Source: Hymenobacter monticola (GTDB taxonomy: Bacteria; Bacteroidota; Bacteroidia; Cytophagales; Hymenobacteraceae). Taken from it: a DNA stretch of 64,000 bases. This document shows, in pieces, positions 17,401 to 25,005 of this stretch. The translations under genes and the position numbers were made by a program. Numbering within the stretch: the first letter of the stretch is position 1; every line of letters begins with the position of its first letter. The notes under the pieces are model-generated. The model made no database searches, was not told the origin of the DNA, and saw only the letters and a list, made by a program, of their open reading frames with translations. The stretch is taken from positions 56,138-120,137 of the forward strand of contig NZ_CP094536.1 of NCBI RefSeq assembly GCF_022811645.1, given 5' to 3'.

Positions 17401-17634
17401 GCCGGTGGCCCCGTTCAGGGCCGTTTCTACGGGTAGCGTCACCAGGGCTTCCACCTCTTCGGGGGCCATGCCGGGCGCTTCCAGAAACACCGTTACGCGG
17501 GGCCGGTCCAGGTCGGGCAGCACATCCACCGGCAGCTGGCCAGCCGTGTAGGAGCCGGCAATGATGAGGCCCACGGCAAAGGCCAGCATCAGCAGGCGGT
17601 TTTGCAGGGCAAAGCGAATTATCTTGTCAAGCAT
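14413..17634 (-). CDS. Heavy-metal RND efflux pump (CzcA/CusA family)
   Basis: At 1073 aa this is a full-length HME-type RND transporter. It begins MLDKIIRFALQNRLLML, has the two large periplasmic loops and twelve predicted helices, and carries the HME proton-relay segment IGELVDDAIVDVENVYRRL in the fourth helix. It would take metal from the periplasm or adaptor and expel it through the TolC-type channel using proton motive force. Partners are encoded upstream on the same strand: adaptor (18284), a short adaptor-like protein (19441) and TolC (20083). Copper/silver versus cobalt/zinc/cadmium cannot be settled from the sequence alone; the context favours copper. Confidence 0.95.
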   Translation of the reverse strand: MLDKIIRFALQNRLLMLAFAVGLIIAGSYTAGQLPVDVLPDLDRPRVTVFLEAPGMAPEEVEALVTLPVETALNGATGVSAVRSNSAIGLGMVFVEFDYGTDIFTARQIVSEKLQTTGEQLPEGITPVLGPISSVMGQIMLVGLSGGKETNAADLRTLANYTVRQRLLSIPGVAQVIPIGGDNLQYQVLLDMPRLNATGLTVNQVEEALRQSNLNTTGNFFDRQGSEVLIRNLGRLRSVGDIENIIVGYREQSPIRVADIAKVEFGARFKRGDGSVNGKPAVILSIEKQPGAATVGLTEAVEKALVELKPSLPKDVQVNTRLFKQSEFIKSSISNVEEALRDGAILVVIVLFAFLLNVRTTFISLVAIPLSLLVTALVFRAAGISINTMTLGGLAIAIGELVDDAIVDVENVYRRLRENKQKAHPQPVLKVIYAASSEVRNSIVYATIIVVLVFLPLFALEGMEGRIFAPLGIAYITSIVASLFVSLTVTPVLCYYLLPKMKQMDHPETDGGLVRWLKKKDTRLLGWGLQHPKAILGVTGALFVAAMALIPFFGTEFLPPFNEGSLTVNFSAPAGTSLTESNRLGSLGEQQMLKIPEVAYTARRTGRAELDEHAESVNNSEIEVAFKTEEELEKEGKTMRSRDEILADMREKLSLITGVNVNIGQPISHRLDHLLSGVRAQVAIKVFGNDLLELRRYANEVRTAAATVPGVVDLQVEKQVQIPQLLIRPRDEALRAYGMARGEVVRDLETLFQGAVVSQMLDGQKRFDLVVKLPEQQRNDIAAIGQTRIETPSGAMIPVSQVADIVYEPGPNTVNHENTQRRITISLNVAERDLGSTVKEIQAKVNAQVKLPPGYYLTYGGQFESQQSASQKIMWLSLFSLAGIFLVLFSHFKSSWMVGQIMLNIPLALIGSVVAVLLTGGTFSIASLVGFITLTGIASRNGIMMISHYIHLVEHEGEKFGIPMIIRGSLERLVPVLMTALVAALALVPLTLAKDAPGKEILYPVATVILGGLLSSTFLDIIVTPVVFWLVGEKALAQYFASHQETGLDDHPQELDAQPLTPASDRNPVLPTR

Positions 17635-17736
17635 CGGTTGTTAGCGCAAAGAGGAAGAAGCGAGAGTGGCCTAGTAGCCCCTCCCCTCCGGAAATTCAGC
17701 AGCGTCTTGGATGGTAGCCCAGGCCCGCCGGATAGC

Positions 17737-18249
17737 TTATTTTTTGACCCGGGGGGTGCGGGCCGAGGAGTGGGTGCTCATGATTTGCCACTGCCCGGCG
17801 GCGTTTTTGCGCAGCACGGACGTGGCCACCCCGCGGCGCACGATGGGTGCTTTGGCTTCCTTGTCCTGGGGGCCTTTCTTGAGGTTGATGGTGTAGGTAT
17901 AGGTTTCCGTCGCAAATGCGTAGGGTCCGTCTACCTGCACGGCAGCTTTGTAATCGCTGAAGGTGAACGCGCTGAACTCCTTGAGCTCGGGACCCAGGTG
18001 GTGCTCGGCGTAGTGGCGGTAGGTGCCTTCCACGCCGCCCGACTCGAACACCTGAGAGTTGGCCGTGAACAGGCGGGCGGTGCCCGTGGTGTCCAGCTTT
18101 TGCACGGCCTGCTGGTACTTGGTCAGCACCGCTTTCACGGCAGCCTCGTCGGCGGCGGAGCTGGCGGCCGGAGCCGTCTGGGCCTGGGCGCTGGCAGCGG
18201 TGAGGGAAAGCGTGGCGGTCAGGACCGCGAGGGCAAAGAGGTTTTTCAT
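17737..18249 (-). CDS. Exported NTF2/SnoaL-like (DUF4440-type) protein
   Basis: Starting at MKNLFALAVLTATLSLTAAS (ATG at 18249), the 170-aa product has a signal peptide and one NTF2-like domain: an initial helix (EAAVKAVLTKYQQAVQKLD) followed by curved-sheet strands ending in WQIMSTHSS. Such domains bind small ligands or act as enzymes, but the active-site residues here are not diagnostic. It lies between the adaptor and the pump genes of the efflux operon, so a periplasmic accessory role is plausible. The longer frame upstream overlaps the adaptor gene and is rejected. Confidence 0.85.
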   Translation of the reverse strand: MKNLFALAVLTATLSLTAASAQAQTAPAASSAADEAAVKAVLTKYQQAVQKLDTTGTARLFTANSQVFESGGVEGTYRHYAEHHLGPELKEFSAFTFSDYKAAVQVDGPYAFATETYTYTINLKKGPQDKEAKAPIVRRGVATSVLRKNAAGQWQIMSTHSSARTPRVKK

Positions 18250-18283
18250 GGGGAGGGAGGAAGCAGCCACGGCGGAGGGGGAC

Positions 18284-19429
18284 CTATTGGTTGAGGTAAA
18301 TGGATTTGAGCTGGTAGGTGCCGGTGGTGACCACGCGGTCGTTTTCGTTGACCTGCCCCTGCACGAGCACGGTCTGCTGGCCGTTGACGGCCCCGGGCTG
18401 CACGAAGCGAATCTTGAACCGCTCGGGCTCGGTGTGCACGAACACCACGGGCTTGCCATTCAAATCGGTGATGGCCGAGGTCGGCACCACCAGCTGCGGG
18501 GTGCCCCCGCCGGTCTGGCCCACGACCTGCACGTTCACGGCCTGGCCGGCGCGGTAGGCGCTGCCTTCCTGCGCGTCCAGCTCCAGCACCAGCTGGCGGG
18601 CCTGGTTCACGGGGTTCACCACGTTGCTGAACACTACGAGACTGGCGGGTACGCCGGCTTGACCTTGCAGGCCTTCCACCCGGAACCGGGCCCCGGGCGT
18701 GACCTTGGCCAGGTCCTGGGCAAACACCTGGGCTTCGACGCGCAGCTTGCCAGGGTTGATGACGCGAAACAGCTCGTCGCCTTGGTTGACCTGTTGGCCC
18801 ACGGCGAGGTTGAACACGTCGACGGTGCCGCTCACGGGCGAGGTGATGCTCACGCGGCGCTGGCTGGCCTGCCCGTTCTGGATGCCGGCGTTCTGGCGGG
18901 CCTGGCGCAGGCGCAGCTCGGCGGCCACCACGTCCTTGCGGGCGGCGATGTCGGCGATGCTTTGCAGGCGGGCGTAGTCCTGCTGGGCGGCGCGCAGTTC
19001 TGCCTGAGCATTGGCCCGCTCGGTGCTGAGGCCGATTTGCTGAGTCGCGTCCAGGGTTTGCTCGATGACGGCCAGCGTCTGCCCGGCGCGCACGGTTTTA
19101 CCCACCTGCGCGGCGAGGCTCACGATGCGCCCCGTCTGGGGCACCACCACTCGGCCTTCGCCCCCGGCCGCGGCCGATACCGTGCCGTAGAGCGTGGCCC
19201 GGCTGTAGGTGGTCGAGTAGGCGGCCAGGCTTGTGCGCACCTCGAACAGGAACTGGCTTTCCTTGGGCAGCAGCACCTCGTCGGTGGACGCCACGCCGGT
19301 GCTGGCTTTGGCGGTGCCGCCGTGGTCTTCGCCCCCGTGGGCCTGCACCAGGCCGGGTGGTAGGAGCAGTACCGTGAGTACCAGTCCCGCGGCGGCCGTA
19401 GCCGCCAGGAATTTATGCTTGGTTTTCAT
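18284..19429 (-). CDS. RND periplasmic adaptor (membrane fusion protein)
   Basis: The 381-aa product starts MKTKHKFLAATAAAGLVLTV with a signal peptide, then a His-rich AHGGEDHGG motif. It contains the adaptor parts in order: a barrel-sandwich half (GRIVSLAAQVGKTVRAGQTL), a helical hairpin (residues about 115-170), the second lipoyl half (ITSPVSGTVDVFNLAVGQQV) and beta-barrel/proximal domains. It would link the pump at 14413 to the TolC channel. An ATG at 19441, four codons upstream, overlaps the stop of the preceding gene as TAATG and could be the true, coupled start. Confidence 0.93.
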   Translation of the reverse strand: MKTKHKFLAATAAAGLVLTVLLLPPGLVQAHGGEDHGGTAKASTGVASTDEVLLPKESQFLFEVRTSLAAYSTTYSRATLYGTVSAAAGGEGRVVVPQTGRIVSLAAQVGKTVRAGQTLAVIEQTLDATQQIGLSTERANAQAELRAAQQDYARLQSIADIAARKDVVAAELRLRQARQNAGIQNGQASQRRVSITSPVSGTVDVFNLAVGQQVNQGDELFRVINPGKLRVEAQVFAQDLAKVTPGARFRVEGLQGQAGVPASLVVFSNVVNPVNQARQLVLELDAQEGSAYRAGQAVNVQVVGQTGGGTPQLVVPTSAITDLNGKPVVFVHTEPERFKIRFVQPGAVNGQQTVLVQGQVNENDRVVTTGTYQLKSIYLNQ

Positions 19430-19440
19430 ATCGGGTCGCA

Positions 19441-20070
19441 TTAAGGGAAAGGGGTGCGGCGGCTGGCGGTCAACGCCTGCTCCGAGGTTTGCAGCACTGG
19501 TTCCGGGGGCTGACGCCGGCGCCGCATGAGCAGGGCCGTCAGGCCGATGCCGAGCACAAAGGCGCCGACCAGGGCCAGGATGGTTTTCCAGGAAGAGAAA
19601 AGCGAAGTGGCGGCGGCGGGGGCTGCGGCCGCTACGGGCAGCTTCTCTCCTACCTTGATGCCTTCGAGCAGCAGCAAGTCGGCCGTCTCGCCGGCCACGA
19701 TGTTGAGGGCAAAGCTGTAGGCCTTGTTGGCCGGAAACTGGCCTTCCACGAGGTAGATGCCCGGCTCCTGCTCGGTCACCGCCCATTTCAGGTTGGCATC
19801 TTCCGGGGTGGTGAGCGTGAGCTTGGCGCCCTTGATGGGAGTATTGGTGGCGTAGTCCGAGAGGAACAGGCGCAAATCGGCGGGCTTGCCCCCTTCCAGG
19901 GGCTCGTAGCGCAGCAGCGCCTCGAACTGCTCGGAGAGCGCGGCCACCGAAAACGAGGTCGCGCCGGCCGCCGTGCCCGCTTTGGGTCCGTCGCCGTGGT
20001 CCTCGCCCCCGTGGGCGTAGGCCGTGCCGCATAGCAGCAGGCCCAGCAGCATAATGAGGAGTTGTTTCAT
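19441..20070 (-). CDS. Exported membrane-anchored accessory protein with HGGEDHG motif
   Basis: The 209-aa product has a signal peptide (MKQLLIMLLGLLLCGTAYA), an AHGGEDHGDGPKAG motif almost the same as in the adaptor next to it, an immunoglobulin-like beta domain (residues about 40-125, LRLFLSDYATNTPIKGAKLTL) and a C-terminal helix followed by RRRR. It resembles the N-terminal module of some CusB-type adaptors made as a separate membrane-bound protein. It lies between TolC and adaptor with coupled spacing. A metal-presenting subunit of the pump is the likeliest role (inference). Confidence 0.85.
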   Translation of the reverse strand: MKQLLIMLLGLLLCGTAYAHGGEDHGDGPKAGTAAGATSFSVAALSEQFEALLRYEPLEGGKPADLRLFLSDYATNTPIKGAKLTLTTPEDANLKWAVTEQEPGIYLVEGQFPANKAYSFALNIVAGETADLLLLEGIKVGEKLPVAAAAPAAATSLFSSWKTILALVGAFVLGIGLTALLMRRRRQPPEPVLQTSEQALTASRRTPFP

Positions 20071-20082
20071 GATGGTTGACGG

Positions 20083-21327
20083 TTATTCGCCCCGCAGGTA
20101 GTTAAGCTCGACCAAAGCCTGGCGGTAGTCGCGGATGGTGGTCAGGTAGGTATTCTGGATGGCAAAGGCCTGGTTCAGGCTCAAAATGAGCTGCAGGTAA
20201 CTCACTTCCCCGGCCCGGAACAGGCGCTGGGACTGGCTGATGATGGCCCGCGACTGGGGCAGGCCAGTCTGCTCGTAGTAGCCCAGCGAGGCCGAGAATT
20301 TGCGCGTATCGGCCACGGCTTGCTGGTATTGAGTGCTGAGCTCCAGGCGCTGGGCCTGCAACTGGTAGCTGGCCGCTTGGGAGCGGGCCGTGGCTGCCTG
20401 CAGCTGCGAGCGGTAAGTCCAGAACCAAATGGGCACCGACACCCCAAATTGGAAGCGGTACTTTAGGGCTGAGTTCTCAAACGCCTGGTTCTGATAGCCC
20501 ACCGTCAGAGCCGGCGTACGCCGGGCCCGCACCAGACTGATGCCCGATTGGCTGAGGGCTACGTTTTGGGTGGCAGCGGCCAAAGTGGGGCTGCGCACCA
20601 GGGCGCTGCTGTCTTCGGCGGGCAGGCCCGCGAGGAGCGCCGTGCTCGTTTGGACCAGCTCCGCGCCGGTGCGGCCCAGGTCGGTGCTGGTAGCCAGGGC
20701 TTCGCCGGGTCGGCCGAGCAGCAAACCCAAACGGCGTTGGGCGGCCTGGCGGTCGGCGGTGGCTTGCTGCAGCAGCACGGTCACCTGCCGGGCTTCGGCG
20801 TCGGTGCTGATGCGCTGCAGCGAGGTGACTTCGCCGGCCGTAAACAGGCGCTCAGTGGCCACCCGCAATACCCGGAACAAGCTGTCTTGGTAGGTGAGCT
20901 GCCGCACCTGCGCTTCGGCAAACTGCAGGCTCAGGTAGGCCAAACGCGTGTCGCGCAGCACGCTGGCCCGGCTCACGTCGCGGTTGCGCTCGGCCAGGGT
21001 GATACCGGCTTGTGCCACGCGGGACTGCTGGCGGTACACGTTGGGCAGGTCGATGGTTTGCACCACGCCCGGAGCCCACATCTCGCCCGTGGGAGCCGAA
21101 AACAGAAAGTCCGGGTTGGCGGGCGCAAACGAGCCGCGCTTGAGGGCGCGCTGCTCCTCGATTTCGCGGTCTGACTGCCGCAGCCGCGGATGCCGGCGCA
21201 GGGCCTGGGCCTCGGCACTATCCAGGCCGATAACGGTTTGCGCGCGCACCACGGCCGGGCTCAGTGCGAGGAGCACCAGGGTCAGCATCAATCGGTTCAC
21301 CACGCGTTTCATTTTCAAATACTTCAT
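20083..21327 (-). CDS. TolC-family outer membrane efflux channel (CusC/CzcC-like)
   Basis: The start is the ATG at 21327 (MKYLKMKRVVNRLMLTLVLL), which gives a signal peptide ending PAVVRAQ; the longer frame has no signal peptide. The 414-aa product shows two OEP repeats of long helices (ERNRDVSRASVLRDTRLAYLS and the paired DYRQALVELNYLRGE end) typical of TolC trimers that span the periplasm and outer membrane. It is somewhat short but full-length for Bacteroidetes metal-efflux channels. It is followed by the two adaptor genes and the pump. Confidence 0.92.
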   Translation of the reverse strand: MKYLKMKRVVNRLMLTLVLLALSPAVVRAQTVIGLDSAEAQALRRHPRLRQSDREIEEQRALKRGSFAPANPDFLFSAPTGEMWAPGVVQTIDLPNVYRQQSRVAQAGITLAERNRDVSRASVLRDTRLAYLSLQFAEAQVRQLTYQDSLFRVLRVATERLFTAGEVTSLQRISTDAEARQVTVLLQQATADRQAAQRRLGLLLGRPGEALATSTDLGRTGAELVQTSTALLAGLPAEDSSALVRSPTLAAATQNVALSQSGISLVRARRTPALTVGYQNQAFENSALKYRFQFGVSVPIWFWTYRSQLQAATARSQAASYQLQAQRLELSTQYQQAVADTRKFSASLGYYEQTGLPQSRAIISQSQRLFRAGEVSYLQLILSLNQAFAIQNTYLTTIRDYRQALVELNYLRGE

Positions 21328-21430
21328 ATAATCAGGTTGAAGCCAGTCATAGGGCCGCCCACCGTTGCAGCAGCAGACGGCCCAAGACGGAGAAGGCCCG
21401 GACGCACTGCGTCCGAAAAACAGGCTCCGC

Positions 21431-21988
21431 CTAGGCTTTTTTGACCAGGGCCATGCCGCACTTGGGGCAGCTACCGGGCTTGTCGCTGGCACTGCCTTCG
21501 CAGTTCATGGGGCAGGTGTAGGCGGCCGACACGGTCTTGCTGGCCTTGGCGGCCGTGTCCAGCTTGTCGAAGCGCACGTTCAGGGCCTCGCTGCCGTTTT
21601 TCAGGCTCACGATGGCGGTGCGGGCTTTGGCGCCGGCGGGCAGCTTGGCCACCACGTAGTCGGTGCCGCCAGCCGTCAGCGGCACGGTGGCCGTCTTGTT
21701 GTCGGTGGTCTGTACCATCACCGAACCCGTCAATGTCTTATTGGACACGGCGGCCATCTTGTCGCCCAACAGGTAGATGCGCAGCTCAGTGGGCTGCTGC
21801 ACCAGCTCCATGTGGTAGGGCTTGGCCGAACGCACCATGCCGCCGTGCGGAGCACTGTGGGCGTGGGTTTCGCCGGGAGCAATGTGCTTATCCGCTGCAC
21901 CGGCGCCGTGGGCGTGCTGAGCCTGCGAGGCCAGGGGTGCGAGGGCGAAAAGAGCGGCGGCAACGAATGAAATCTTTACAATCTTCAT
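21431..21988 (-). CDS. Periplasmic His-rich protein with C-terminal HMBD metal-binding domain
   Basis: Starting at MKIVKISFVAAALFALAPLA (ATG at 21988), the 185-aa product has a signal peptide, a His-rich segment (AQHAHGAGAADKHIAPGETHAHS), a beta domain (residues about 45-130) and a C-terminal treble-clef-like motif, CPMNCEG... CPKCGMAL, of the heavy-metal-binding-domain (HMBD) type. It should bind metal in the periplasm. A paralog at 34224 has the same architecture and a nearly identical C-terminus. It is the gene before TolC in the efflux run. Confidence 0.9.
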   Translation of the reverse strand: MKIVKISFVAAALFALAPLASQAQHAHGAGAADKHIAPGETHAHSAPHGGMVRSAKPYHMELVQQPTELRIYLLGDKMAAVSNKTLTGSVMVQTTDNKTATVPLTAGGTDYVVAKLPAGAKARTAIVSLKNGSEALNVRFDKLDTAAKASKTVSAAYTCPMNCEGSASDKPGSCPKCGMALVKKA

Positions 21989-22076
21989 GGGAAACGGGTA
22001 ATTGATATGGTGGGGATGGGTGAGAATAGGCACAAGTCGCGCCCGCCAACCGGCGGTGCGACCTGCCTCCCGGGCA

Positions 22077-22802
22077 TTACATCTTGTCGGTGTTCTGGTC
22101 GTGCCAGGCCTTGAAATCGGCGATTTCCTTCTCCTGGGCGGTAATCATCATCTGCGCCATCTCCTTGAGCTTGGTGTCCTTGCCGTGGGCCAGTTCGGCT
22201 TTGGCCATGTCCACGGCGCTCTGGTGATGCACCGTCATCATCATGTTGAAGTTCATGTCTGGGTTGGCCACCATGGGGGGCATGTTCTTCATCATGCCAT
22301 CCATCGAGGCCTTCATCTTGCTGGTGAAGGGGTCGGCCGGGTCGTTGGGTTTGTAGTTGGTCGGGGCGCTGTCCAAGCGGGTGGCCACGGCTTCGAGCTC
22401 GGTGATTTCTTTAAGTTGGTCGGCTTTGATTTTCTCGGCCATCTGGCGCATGGTGGCGTCCTTGCCGTCGCGCAACTGAATGTCGGCCATGGCCACGGCG
22501 CCCTTGTGGTGCTCCAGCATGTGGTGAGCGAAGTCGTGGTCAGTATTGCCTTTGGGCTTGCTGGCCTCCATCTTCTGCATCATCTCATTCATCGAGGCCA
22601 TCAGCGGGGAGTCACCGCCCGCGGCGCTGCCCGTAGCCCCGGCCGAGTGGTCCATGCCGGCCATGTCACCGGAGGCGGCGCCTTCCGTAGTGGGCGTTTC
22701 AGTGGTCATGGCCGTCGAATCGGCGGTCTTGTCACTGCTGCAGCTGGCCACCAGCAGGGAGCCCGAGCAGAGGGCGGCGAGGAAAAAAGCGGACTTTTTC
22801 AT
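22077..22802 (-). CDS. Lipoprotein with tandem DUF305 domains
   Basis: The product is a 241-aa lipoprotein (lipobox LVASC) with a Met/Ser/Thr-rich linker (GDMAGMDHSAGATG) and two DUF305 ferritin-like helical domains. The signature motifs are DFAHHMLEHHKGAVAMA and MMMTVHHQSAVDMAKAEL, in which the paired His and Met are thought to hold copper or other metals. It would sit on the membrane facing the periplasm. It is one of three such genes in the window and the only one in the efflux run without its own operator-like site. Confidence 0.93.
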   Translation of the reverse strand: MKKSAFFLAALCSGSLLVASCSSDKTADSTAMTTETPTTEGAASGDMAGMDHSAGATGSAAGGDSPLMASMNEMMQKMEASKPKGNTDHDFAHHMLEHHKGAVAMADIQLRDGKDATMRQMAEKIKADQLKEITELEAVATRLDSAPTNYKPNDPADPFTSKMKASMDGMMKNMPPMVANPDMNFNMMMTVHHQSAVDMAKAELAHGKDTKLKEMAQMMITAQEKEIADFKAWHDQNTDKM

Positions 22803-22864
22803 GGGTTTGGTTGGGTTAGTGGAAAAATGAAATGGGGAAGCAGGGATGGGGCTAAGCCTGCACG

Positions 22865-23812
22865 CTAGGCTTTCACGTTGATGGTGAAGTCGCCGGTGTG
22901 AATCTTGCCCGCGTGGTTGAACTGCAGGAAGACGCGGTAGAGGCCGGGCTTTTCGAAGTTGGTGTTAAAGCCGATGTTGGGTCCCTTGTCGGCCTGGTCG
23001 TTGGGGTGCACGTGCAGGTATTGCTCGGTGTCCTCGCTGATGACCACCACGTGGCCCAGCGCGCCGAGATAATTAGCGAGGTCCGTCACCGGCTGCCCGC
23101 CCTGGGTAATGTTGATTTTCATGCCCAGCAGTTGGCCCACTTTCAGGTCTTTGTCAAATGAGAGGGTGGCCTGGTAGCCGTCCTTTTCCCACTGCATGTC
23201 GTCGTTCTTGAACTTGACCGGGGCATACGCCGCGCCCTTCACTGTGAGGGGCTGGCGGCCCAGTTGGTGGCCCGAGCCGGTGGGTGTGTAATCCTGGAAC
23301 AGCACGTAGTCGCCACCCTTGGGGAAGGTGTACTGGACTTTGTAGTCGCCGGCCGCCGTGTACTCGGGGTGTTCGTGGTAGAACTGGCCCAGGTCCTTGG
23401 AAACGATAATGAGGTGAATCTTCTTCTCGTGCACCACAGCCAGGGGCACCGGGGCCGACTCATTGCCCGTTTCGCGGGGCGTGAAAGCCAGGGTGGTGGG
23501 CTGCCCGGCGGTTACTTCCGTCGGCGTAGGCACGAGCTTCATCTCGTAGGTTTTGCCGTTGGCCACCTTGTCGTTGTGCTCCAGGTTCATGCCGCACTTG
23601 GGGCACTTGTCGCCTTCCTTGGTGCTGGTGACTTCGGGGTGCATGGGGCAGGCGTAGGTGTGGCCGCCGCCGTGCTCGGCGGTGCCCTCGGCCGGGCCGT
23701 TGGTGGGCGTAGTGACGGTGTCAGTGGTTTTGCTGGACTCCGTTTCGGACGAGCAGCTGGTGACGGTGAGGATGCCGGCCAAGGCCAGCAGGGAAAGCGG
23801 TATGCGGTGCAT
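22865..23812 (-). CDS. Lipoprotein with HMBD motif and cupredoxin/YtkA-like beta domains
   Basis: The start is the ATG at 23812 (MHRIPLSLLALAGILTVTSC), with lipobox VTSC; the long upstream extension overlaps the small gene at 23881 and is rejected. The 315-aa product has an N-terminal HMBD (YACPMHPEVTSTKEGDKCPKCGM, residues about 54-76) and two Ig-like beta domains rich in His (FYHEHPEY, LHVHP). It probably captures metal in the periplasm for the efflux system encoded downstream. Confidence 0.9.
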   Translation of the reverse strand: MHRIPLSLLALAGILTVTSCSSETESSKTTDTVTTPTNGPAEGTAEHGGGHTYACPMHPEVTSTKEGDKCPKCGMNLEHNDKVANGKTYEMKLVPTPTEVTAGQPTTLAFTPRETGNESAPVPLAVVHEKKIHLIIVSKDLGQFYHEHPEYTAAGDYKVQYTFPKGGDYVLFQDYTPTGSGHQLGRQPLTVKGAAYAPVKFKNDDMQWEKDGYQATLSFDKDLKVGQLLGMKINITQGGQPVTDLANYLGALGHVVVISEDTEQYLHVHPNDQADKGPNIGFNTNFEKPGLYRVFLQFNHAGKIHTGDFTINVKA

Positions 23813-23880
23813 AAAAAGAGAATGGGGTTGAACAGAATGGGGGGCTACACCGAGTAGCCCAGGGTGCTGTTGCCGGGCGG

Positions 23881-24012
23881 CTAGGCATGCCACTGCTGCC
23901 AGAGCACGAAGCCCAGCACGGTGGCCACTACGGCGTAGAGCAGGTAAGAAAGCAGACGACGAACCGGGCCTTTGGGGGCGGGTGCGCCCGCTTCTTCGCA
24001 ACAACTCTTCAT
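23881..24012 (-). CDS. Small single-pass membrane protein (43 aa)
   Basis: Starting at MKSCCEEAGAPAPKG (ATG at 24012), it has a vicinal Cys pair at residues 4-5, a short linker and one hydrophobic helix (LLSYLLYAVVATVLGFVLW) ending QQWHA. It is the first gene after a strong hairpin and so may open the efflux transcript. The CC pair near the cytoplasmic membrane face suggests Cu(I) binding. I recognise no named family; such small proteins are common in metal operons. Confidence 0.7.
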   Translation of the reverse strand: MKSCCEEAGAPAPKGPVRRLLSYLLYAVVATVLGFVLWQQWHA

Positions 24013-24083
24013 TGTTGGGCGGGATAAAACCAGGAAGATGAGGGAGGGGGCGCAGCCAGGCGCCGGGCGGACACGCCAACGCA

Positions 24084-24127
24084 AAGGCTCGCCCCAGACA
24101 TAGCAGCGCTATGCCAGGGCGAGCCTT
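24084..24127. terminator. Strong hairpin between the His/Cys-rich gene and the efflux run
   Basis: Outer stem AAGGCTCGCCC (24084-24094) pairs perfectly with 24117-24127, and an inner CATAGC/GCTATG stem pairs across an AG-C loop. It follows the stop of the gene at 24144 and should end its transcript, separating it from the efflux genes. Confidence 0.8.
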
Positions 24128-24143
24128 GGGCACGTCAAATCAA

Positions 24144-24626
24144 TCAGACCGTCAGGGACTGAATAAAGATTCGGATGTCGGGTATTTTGGGGGGCAGGTG
24201 CTCGCCGGGCACCAGAACGACCGCATGGGTACGGTCCCACTGTCCGGCCGCGGGCCGGAAAAAGAAGTCGCTACTGGCCGGCAGCAGCGCCGGCGCGGAC
24301 GCGAGCAGCTGCTTTTCGCCGGGCGTGGCGAGCGACTTAAGAATAGCGGCCGAGTTGTCTTTGCAGCAGTCATCCTGGCCCGCGGGCTTGGAACTGTGCT
24401 TGGCATGGTCATGCTTGCCCTTCGTGGACTGCTGCTGGGCCGGGCCTTTGCCGTGACCGTGGCAGCCGGGATGCGAAGGCTTCTGCGGCGGGGTGACCTT
24501 GGCCATCGGCGCCGCAACCACCGGGTTGATGGTCGCGCAGTAGCACTGGCCCACGAACACGTTGACGAAGACGAGCAGGAAGCTCGTCGCCAGCAAACGG
24601 CGGAAAGGGAACAGGCTACGGAACAT
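24144..24626 (-). CDS. Secreted His/Cys-rich protein
   Basis: The 160-aa product has an N-terminal hydrophobic signal segment (LLATSFLLVFVNVFVGQCYC), a His/Lys/Gln-rich middle (HPGCHGHGKGPAQQQ, KGKHDHAKHSS), a CC pair (DDCCKD) and a C-terminal region matching many small Bacteroidetes copper-locus proteins. I know no named family. It begins just after a TACTTTTG -7 box and a perfect palindrome, and diverges from copA. Periplasmic copper binding is the likely job (inference). Confidence 0.82.
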   Translation of the reverse strand: MFRSLFPFRRLLATSFLLVFVNVFVGQCYCATINPVVAAPMAKVTPPQKPSHPGCHGHGKGPAQQQSTKGKHDHAKHSSKPAGQDDCCKDNSAAILKSLATPGEKQLLASAPALLPASSDFFFRPAAGQWDRTHAVVLVPGEHLPPKIPDIRIFIQSLTV

Positions 24627-24645
24627 GAGAGGCGCTAAGCAACCG

Positions 24646-24682
24646 CAAAAGTAGACTTCTCTACGAAAAGGCGGTACCGCCT
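24646..24682 (-). promoter_or_regulatory. Promoter of the His/Cys-rich gene, with 14-bp palindrome
   Basis: On the complement strand a -7 box TACTTTTG lies at 24653-24646. A perfect palindrome, AGGCGGTACCGCCT, at 24669-24682 covers the -33 region. Its position suits a repressor or activator distinct from the one acting on the direct-repeat sites nearby. Confidence 0.65.
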
Positions 24683-24816
24683 ATTTACCCCATTTTTAAA
24701 TAAAGAGTTTCCGGGCCGTTCCCGCGGCAGGCCGCTGAGCCTCCAAAAAAGGACCGCAAAGAGCCACCAGGCACTTTTAAGCGGCGGTTAGCCGAAATGC
24801 TCCCAATTGATGACCG

Positions 24817-24851
24817 CAAAATTATGCAAGCCTTCGGCCGGATTATGTAAA
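24817..24851 (+). promoter_or_regulatory. Copper-regulon operator-like site 1, upstream of copA
   Basis: AAATTATGCAAG (24819-24830) is followed 21 bp later by TGTAAA (24846-24851). This is the upstream copy of two in the copA control region, 56 bp from the second. Confidence 0.75.
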
Positions 24852-24872
24852 TCCATTGCCGGCCCTCTACGT

Positions 24873-24936
24873 GCAAATTATGCAAGTTTCAGGTGGGATT
24901 CCGTACCAACCCCGCCGCAGGTGCGCCGTTCCTTTG
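24873..24936 (+). promoter_or_regulatory. Copper-regulon operator-like site 2 and copA promoter
   Basis: AAATTATGCAAG (24875-24886) is followed 21 bp later by CGTACC (24902-24907). The -7-like box TTCCTTTG lies at 24929-24936, 21 nt beyond the second half, about 70 bp before the copA start. Confidence 0.75.
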
Positions 24937-25005
24937 TAAGGAGCTTTCTAGCCCGGGGAACATTGTGTTTTCCGGCCCAATGCAGCACTACAGCTGCTTA
25001 TTTCT

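Noticed and set aside
14032..19363. Several long plus-strand frames opposite the RND pump and adaptor
   Set aside because: All are antisense to genes with clear family motifs and have Gln/His/Gly-rich compositions typical of shadow frames.
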